DNA of 64,000 bases from CBDAPI01 sp965248635. Lineage in GTDB: Bacteria; Acidobacteriota; UBA6911; RPQK01; CBDAPI01. Where the stretch lies: the NCBI GenBank assembly GCA_965248635.1, contig OZ252114.1, positions 4,526,001 through 4,590,000 on the forward strand, in the 5' to 3' direction. The stretch's first letter is position 1, and each line of letters begins with the position of its first letter. A program made the position numbers and the translations under genes. Shown one piece after another: positions 59,608 to 64,000 of the stretch. Below the pieces are notes generated by a model. That model had not been told where the DNA came from. It saw only the letters and a program-made list of their open reading frames with translations, and did no database searches.

Positions 59608-61967
59608 CCGGCTCCGCTCGACCTCGACACTTCGAGCCGTATTCGTTGCCCGTCGACCCGACCACAGGCTTGCCCCGCATGGAACCGGGTGGGGAGCGCT
59701 ACTCGGTGCCGGGTGGTGGCTGCATCGTCCTGGCGCTGGCCGAAGATGACGAGATCACAATCACGGACCTGGAAGGGCTACAGCGCTGCGAGCTGGCGGC
59801 TTTCGGCCTCGATGGTGGAGAGGATCTGGCAGCCCTGGACCTGCAGGCCGACAGGAAACTGAGTGGACTGGCAACAGCCGCGGCTACCGGCCACGAGGGT
59901 GCTCAGGGGATGGCTGTCTCACTCAGCCGTTACGGCATCAACCCTGAGGATGCCCCTGCACTGCAGTTGTTTGGAGGACAAACCTGTGCGGGCGACAGTG
60001 AAACCTTCAGCGCTCGGCGCCAAGTCCTTTGTCTGGTTGCGGCGCCCGCTGCACCGATGCGTGTGGATGAGCAGAACCCGCCCACCGATTTGCGAGTCCT
60101 GGTCAAACGGGCCCACCCGGAAGAAACAGCTGAGCATCCCCTGCCGCCCCCTCTGGCCGGGCTGCGCCTCGACCTGCACGTGGACAAGGCGACCGCCGTC
60201 GCCTATGAAGTGAAGCAAGGTGAGTATATCCAGGTGATCGACGTTGCCGGTCGACAGTGCTCCGATTTTCTCGCCTTCGACAGCCGCCAGCTGGAGCAGG
60301 GGGTGGAACGGGGACTGGATGCCACCGTCACACGAACCCTGATGGGAGCCGCTTATCCCGGTCCCGGGCTCTACTCGAAGTTCTTCGATTCCGACATGCA
60401 GCCCCTGGTGGAGGTGGTTCGGGACACGGTTGGCCGCCACGACACCTTTGCCCTGGCCTGTACGGCTAAGTACTACGAAGACATGGGTTATCCCGGCCAC
60501 GCCAACTGCTCGGACAATTTCAACGCCGCGCTGAATCCGTACACGATCACGCCGCGCAGAGGCTGGCCCGCCATGAACCTGTTCTACAATACCCGGATTG
60601 ACGCAGACAACGTGCTGTATATGGACGAACCCTGGTCCCGTCCCGGTGATTACGTGCTGTTGCGAGCGCTGACCGATCTGGTCTGCCTTTCCTCAGCCTG
60701 CCCGGACGACATCGACCCGGCCAATGGCTGGCACCCGACCGACATCCACCTTCGCGTCTATCCGGCCAAGCAGACTTTTTCGAAAGGGATCGCATATCGT
60801 ATGACCCCGAGTGATGACCCGCAACTCACCCGTGAAACGGCCTTTCACCCCCGAACCTCGGCCCTCACCCGAAATCTGACGGCCTATCAAGGGTACTGGA
60901 TACCGTCCTCATTTCCCGGTCAGGGTACGATCCAGGAATACTATGGCTGCCGGGAAGGGGCTGCCATCATGGATCTGTCGGCACTGCGCAAGTTCGAGGT
61001 TCTTGGCCCGGATGCCGAGGCCTTGATGCAGTACGCAGTAACCCGCGATGTGCACCGACTGGGCGACGGGGGGATCGCTTACACGGCCATGTGTTACGAC
61101 ACAGGAGGCATGCTCGACGACGGCACCCTTTTTCGACTTGGTGCCAATAACTTCCGCTGGATCTGCAACTGTGACTACGACGGCATATGGTTGCGAGAGC
61201 AGGCTCGGGCCCTGAACCTGCGTGCCTGGGTCAAATCCTCGACGGATCAGCTGCACAACGTTGCAGTACAGGGACCCAGGAGCCGAAGCATACTGACAGA
61301 AGTGGTCTGGACCGCTCCCGACCGCCCCACTCTGGAAGAGTTGACCTGGTTCCGGTTCACGGTGGGGCGCATCGGCGATATGAAGGGACCGCCGATCATC
61401 ATCTCCCGAACTGGTTATACGGGAGAACTTGGCTACGAAGTGTGGTGTCATCCCAGGGATGCGCTCCTAGTCTGGGATGCGATCTGGGAGGCAGGCCAGC
61501 CATACGGCTTGACGCCGTTGGGACTGGAGGCCCTGGATATTCTGCGCATCGAGTCGGGGCTGATTCTCCAGGGCCAGGAGTTTGACGATCAGACGGATCC
61601 GTTCGAGGCCGGCATCGGCTTCACAGTGGGGCTGGCGAGCGACGACGATTTCATCGGCAAAGCAGCCTTGAATGAGCGCAAGGCCCATCCTCAGCGGAAA
61701 CTGGTGGGGCTGGAGTTGGAAGGAAACGAGCCCGGAGCCCACGGTGATTGCATCCACGTGGGCCGCAAGCAGGTGGGTGTCATCACCAGCGCCACCCGCT
61801 CTCCGGTCTTGAAAAAGAATATCGCCCTGGGCCGGATTTCCGTACAGTATTCCGAAGTGGGAAGCCAAGTAGAAGTTGGAAAGCTCGACGGTCACCAGAA
61901 GCGGATCCCAGCCCGAGTCGTACCGTTCCCTTTCTATGATCCCGAGAAACAGCGTGTCCGGTCCTGA
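59604..61967 (+). CDS. DUF1989-GcvT (aminomethyltransferase-like) fusion protein
   Basis: This 787-aa multidomain enzyme has two DUF1989-like halves at the N-terminus. A degenerate one is at ~20-160 (ITITDLEGLQRCELAAFG) and a full one at ~190-420 (VIDVAGRQCSDFLAFDSRQL, then FALACTAKYYEDMGYPGHAN). Residues ~430-787 are a folate-binding GcvT/DmdA-type domain: SALRKFEVLGPDAEALMQYA, ISRTGYTGELGYEVWCHPRD and the C-terminal barrel GRKQVGVITSATRSPVLKKN. DUF1989 is the urea-carboxylase-associated family; GcvT-like proteins move C1 units from amines or sulfonium compounds to tetrahydrofolate. Demethylation or C1 removal from a nitrogen compound is plausible. It is coupled to the upstream acyl-CoA dehydrogenase. 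Confidence 0.85.
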   Translation: MTGSARPRHFEPYSLPVDPTTGLPRMEPGGERYSVPGGGCIVLALAEDDEITITDLEGLQRCELAAFGLDGGEDLAALDLQADRKLSGLATAAATGHEGAQGMAVSLSRYGINPEDAPALQLFGGQTCAGDSETFSARRQVLCLVAAPAAPMRVDEQNPPTDLRVLVKRAHPEETAEHPLPPPLAGLRLDLHVDKATAVAYEVKQGEYIQVIDVAGRQCSDFLAFDSRQLEQGVERGLDATVTRTLMGAAYPGPGLYSKFFDSDMQPLVEVVRDTVGRHDTFALACTAKYYEDMGYPGHANCSDNFNAALNPYTITPRRGWPAMNLFYNTRIDADNVLYMDEPWSRPGDYVLLRALTDLVCLSSACPDDIDPANGWHPTDIHLRVYPAKQTFSKGIAYRMTPSDDPQLTRETAFHPRTSALTRNLTAYQGYWIPSSFPGQGTIQEYYGCREGAAIMDLSALRKFEVLGPDAEALMQYAVTRDVHRLGDGGIAYTAMCYDTGGMLDDGTLFRLGANNFRWICNCDYDGIWLREQARALNLRAWVKSSTDQLHNVAVQGPRSRSILTEVVWTAPDRPTLEELTWFRFTVGRIGDMKGPPIIISRTGYTGELGYEVWCHPRDALLVWDAIWEAGQPYGLTPLGLEALDILRIESGLILQGQEFDDQTDPFEAGIGFTVGLASDDDFIGKAALNERKAHPQRKLVGLELEGNEPGAHGDCIHVGRKQVGVITSATRSPVLKKNIALGRISVQYSEVGSQVEVGKLDGHQKRIPARVVPFPFYDPEKQRVRS

Positions 61968-62044
61968 ATTCGAGCTCGGGCTCAGTGTGGGCGGTTGGAT
62001 TCAATCGCTTCGAGCAAGTTGTTGGTTTTAGACAGATCCTCGTT

Positions 62045-62209
62045 TTATCTCAGGTAGTTCCTGGATTCGAACCGCATCTGCCAGAGAGTGTAGAGGATCC
62101 ACAAGACAAAACAGATCGCGAAGAAAAAGGCTTCGAAGGAAACGAAGGGATAAAGAGGTCCCATCTCCGCCGGATTCGCCGCCCAGCTCTCAATCAGGCC
62201 GGTCGTCAT
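62045..62209 (-). CDS. 54-aa single-helix membrane protein coupled to amt
   Basis: The ATG overlaps the amt stop codon (ATGA), and the frame encodes 54 residues: MTTGLIESWAANPAEMGPLY, then PFVSFEAFFFAICFVLWILY and a basic end QMRFESRNYLR. One transmembrane helix with an N-out/C-in charge pattern is predicted. The coupling to amt suggests a small partner or regulator of the transporter. I do not know a named family. Confidence 0.75.
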   Translation of the reverse strand: MTTGLIESWAANPAEMGPLYPFVSFEAFFFAICFVLWILYTLWQMRFESRNYLR

Positions 62210-63609
62210 CGCTCTTGCTCCTCCTTACCCATCTCCAGTTCCAATTCAAAGATCTCCCGTGATTGTTTCAATGCGGCTTCCTCGATGCGATGATCCATCC
62301 CGGCCAACTCGACTGCCAGCGGGATGCGAAGCCGATTCAGTTTCTTCAGAACGTAGCCCACCACGTAACAGGGGGCGAAGCCCAGAACGAAAAACATGAT
62401 CACCGCGCCTGCCAGCTGTCCCCAGGGGGAGATGGAGGCGTATGCGGGATTCGGCGAACTGGGATACCCCCACAGCACGAACCCGGCCACGACGACCCCG
62501 ATCACGCCGGCGTATCCGTGCACCGCAACCGCTCCGACCGCATCGTCAATTTTAAACCTTCGCTCCACCCAGAAGTGCAGTTTGTAAATGCACAGAACGC
62601 CCAGTCCGCCGATCAGATAAGCCTGAAGTGGATGATAGAGATCGTTGCCGGCCGACGCCGTAATGATACCCGCCAGTCCGCCGGAGAAGGTCCAGTAGGG
62701 ATCGCCTTTGGAGCAGAAGTATCCTGCCATCAGACCTCCGGCCAGAGACATCAGGAAATTGAGGGTTATCGCACTCAGCGTAGTGGGTGTGAGATAGATC
62801 GTGGTGGCTGAGAAGAAGACCCTCCCGGCATCCGCATCGATGTCCAGGATGGGGATATTGCAAGCGGCATAGAATCCCCAGAATCCGGTGTAGATCAGGA
62901 AAAGCCCGATGATCACCAGCCAGGTGTTGTGAGGAGGGAAACCTCTGGCTGTTCCGCTCTTCGTGAAGCGGCCGATGCGGGGCCCGAGGTGGATGAGTAT
63001 GGCCAGGGCCGAACCACCGCTGACGGCATGAATGACTCCCGAGGCATAGGCGTCGTGATAGCCGAGAATCTGGACCATCCAGCCGTCCGGAGACCAGCCC
63101 CAGGCGGCGTCGATGATCCAGGTAATGGACCCCACGAGAACGGCAAAGATCCAAAAGGCGCTGGATCGGATCCGCTCAATCACGGCTCCAGAGATGATGG
63201 ACCCGGCGGTCCAGGAAAAAATTAGAAAAGCCGCCCAGAAAACTCCATTGACGCGCGCCCAGTTGGCAGCGTTCTCCAGGGAAAGAGTCTCCGAGAAGGG
63301 TCGACCGCCCATGTGGGGACCCATGAGTTCGTTCCAGGGCAGCGCCCACGGTGCGGACACCAGAGAACCGGTAATGCCGGGCCCATTTTGAAAGGCAAAA
63401 TAGATCCACCATCCAAAGAAATAGAAAGTCACGGTAATGAGCGGGATCAGCATCGCGTTCTTCATCAGGGTGTGGAGCATGTTTTTTCGGCGCGATGCCC
63501 CAACCTCGTAGAGACTGAATCCAACATGGATGAGAAACATCAGGACGATACACACCCAGTAGTAGAATTCGGTGAAGAGGGTAGTCAGGGCACTCAGTTC
63601 GCTAGCCAT
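62206..63609 (-). CDS. amt: Ammonium transporter
   Basis: This Amt/MEP/Rh-family channel moves ammonium across the inner membrane. The 467-aa protein starts at MASELSALTTLFTEF; a GTG at 63636 would add nine residues. Eleven helices are expected. The pore histidines are visible in YHDAYASGVIHAVSGGSALA and DDAVGAVAVHGYAGVIGVVV. The phenylalanine/tryptophan gate region WAAFLIFSWTAGSIISGAV and the family segment FWGFYAACNIP are present. The sequence is longer than enteric AmtB because of the extended loop near residue 95 (MGPHMGGRPFSETLS). No glnK accompanies it; a 54-aa membrane protein gene overlaps its stop. Confidence 0.95.
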   Translation of the reverse strand: MASELSALTTLFTEFYYWVCIVLMFLIHVGFSLYEVGASRRKNMLHTLMKNAMLIPLITVTFYFFGWWIYFAFQNGPGITGSLVSAPWALPWNELMGPHMGGRPFSETLSLENAANWARVNGVFWAAFLIFSWTAGSIISGAVIERIRSSAFWIFAVLVGSITWIIDAAWGWSPDGWMVQILGYHDAYASGVIHAVSGGSALAILIHLGPRIGRFTKSGTARGFPPHNTWLVIIGLFLIYTGFWGFYAACNIPILDIDADAGRVFFSATTIYLTPTTLSAITLNFLMSLAGGLMAGYFCSKGDPYWTFSGGLAGIITASAGNDLYHPLQAYLIGGLGVLCIYKLHFWVERRFKIDDAVGAVAVHGYAGVIGVVVAGFVLWGYPSSPNPAYASISPWGQLAGAVIMFFVLGFAPCYVVGYVLKKLNRLRIPLAVELAGMDHRIEEAALKQSREIFELELEMGKEEQER

Positions 63610-63669
63610 AATCTTTTCAGCTGCGGGAGTCCACACCCTCGTGGGGCACCCCGGACTGCTAGCCCCTAC

Positions 63670-64000
63670 TCACTTTCTTTTTGGCTTGGGATCCAGATTC
63701 AACGTCAGATCCTGCTTCGTCACCACCGACTGAACGCCTCCAGCCGGCACCGTTCCGGAGGCCGTCCACACCAGAGCATTGAGGACAAGTTTCCGAAAGT
63801 CATCGTTTCCCCAGTTGACGTGATCGTGTCCACCGGTGAAGCCGAAGGACCGTCCTCCATCGGGTCTTTTCACAGCCCAGGCCAGCACTTCCTCGCGCCC
63901 GCTGGCAGCCACAATGTGCGGATAGGGTCCTCGAGGCGAAGAAGTTCCTCCCTGCCTGACCTCGTCTGACGGTGCCACCACCAGAATGGGGGTGATCCCC
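63670..64000 (-). CDS. ThuA-like protein, C-terminal part (cut by window edge)
   Basis: The visible ~109 residues include EVLAWAVKRPDGGRSFGFTG, then HDHVNWGNDDFRKLVLNALV and WTASGTVPAGGV. This is the end of a ThuA (trehalose-utilisation-like, class I glutamine-amidotransferase fold) protein, a family frequent in planctomycetes and acidobacteria as secreted or cytoplasmic sugar-related proteins. The frame is open to the last base of the window, so start and signal are not seen. It lies 60 bp upstream of amt on the same strand but need not be linked to it. Confidence 0.85.
   Translation of the reverse strand, partial: GITPILVVAPSDEVRQGGTSSPRGPYPHIVAASGREEVLAWAVKRPDGGRSFGFTGGHDHVNWGNDDFRKLVLNALVWTASGTVPAGGVQSVVTKQDLTLNLDPKPKRK

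Overview
The window looks like a chromosomal segment of a Gram-negative heterotroph with a moderately GC-rich genome. An acidobacterium is my best guess. Supporting signs are two TonB-dependent receptors with carboxypeptidase-regulatory N-termini, a remnant of a VWFA-related protein of the acidobacterial type, a multiheme/TPR lipoprotein and many small secreted proteins. There is no rRNA or ribosomal protein gene here, so the assignment is inference.

Layout. 1-15 kb: a frameshifted membrane protein cut by the window edge, glutamate synthase (gltB-gltD, minus strand), an M24-like protein followed directly by an octaheme TPR lipoprotein, then a plus-strand trio of glycosyltransferase, polysaccharide deacetylase and methyltransferase that ends at a 28-bp perfect inverted repeat. 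15-18.6 kb: two membrane proteins, a TPR protein split by an in-frame TGA, and a permease fragment.

18.6-47.9 kb is accessory DNA with very many broken genes. It starts with an IS21-family element next to an integrated-element remnant (RecB/Cas4-like nuclease, repeat protein, scrap of a C5 DNA methyltransferase, excisionase, integrase) beside tRNA-Arg(TCT). Several degenerate DDE transposases follow. Embedded among them are apparently intact modules: two TonB receptors, one downstream of a His-rich protein; an EAL / J-domain / small-protein operon; a DUF433/DUF5615 toxin-antitoxin pair; and a LemA-M48 protease pair. There is also a broken TOTE-type archaeo-eukaryotic primase gene whose helicase half is missing, and a frameshifted CehA/McbA-type metallohydrolase flanked by 138-bp direct repeats.

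48-64 kb returns to dense, intact genes: a divergent arginine regulon (P-loop protein-argC-argD-argF'-argB on minus; argR-argG-argH on plus, with ARG-box-like sequences between), an IS200-type element, an acyl-CoA dehydrogenase overlapping a DUF1989-GcvT fusion gene, an ammonium transporter overlapping a 54-aa membrane protein gene, and the end of a ThuA-like gene. The intact flanks share a nitrogen theme: glutamate synthase, arginine synthesis, ammonium uptake and a urea/amine-type enzyme.

No single complete, clearly new system stands out. The best leads are the truncated TOTE primase locus, the 138-bp repeat structure, the EAL/J-domain operon, the P-loop gene leading the arg operon and the small protein coupled to amt. 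Many frameshifts lie in short homopolymer runs. The large core genes are open throughout, so decay is more likely than poor sequence, but read-level checking is needed for each.
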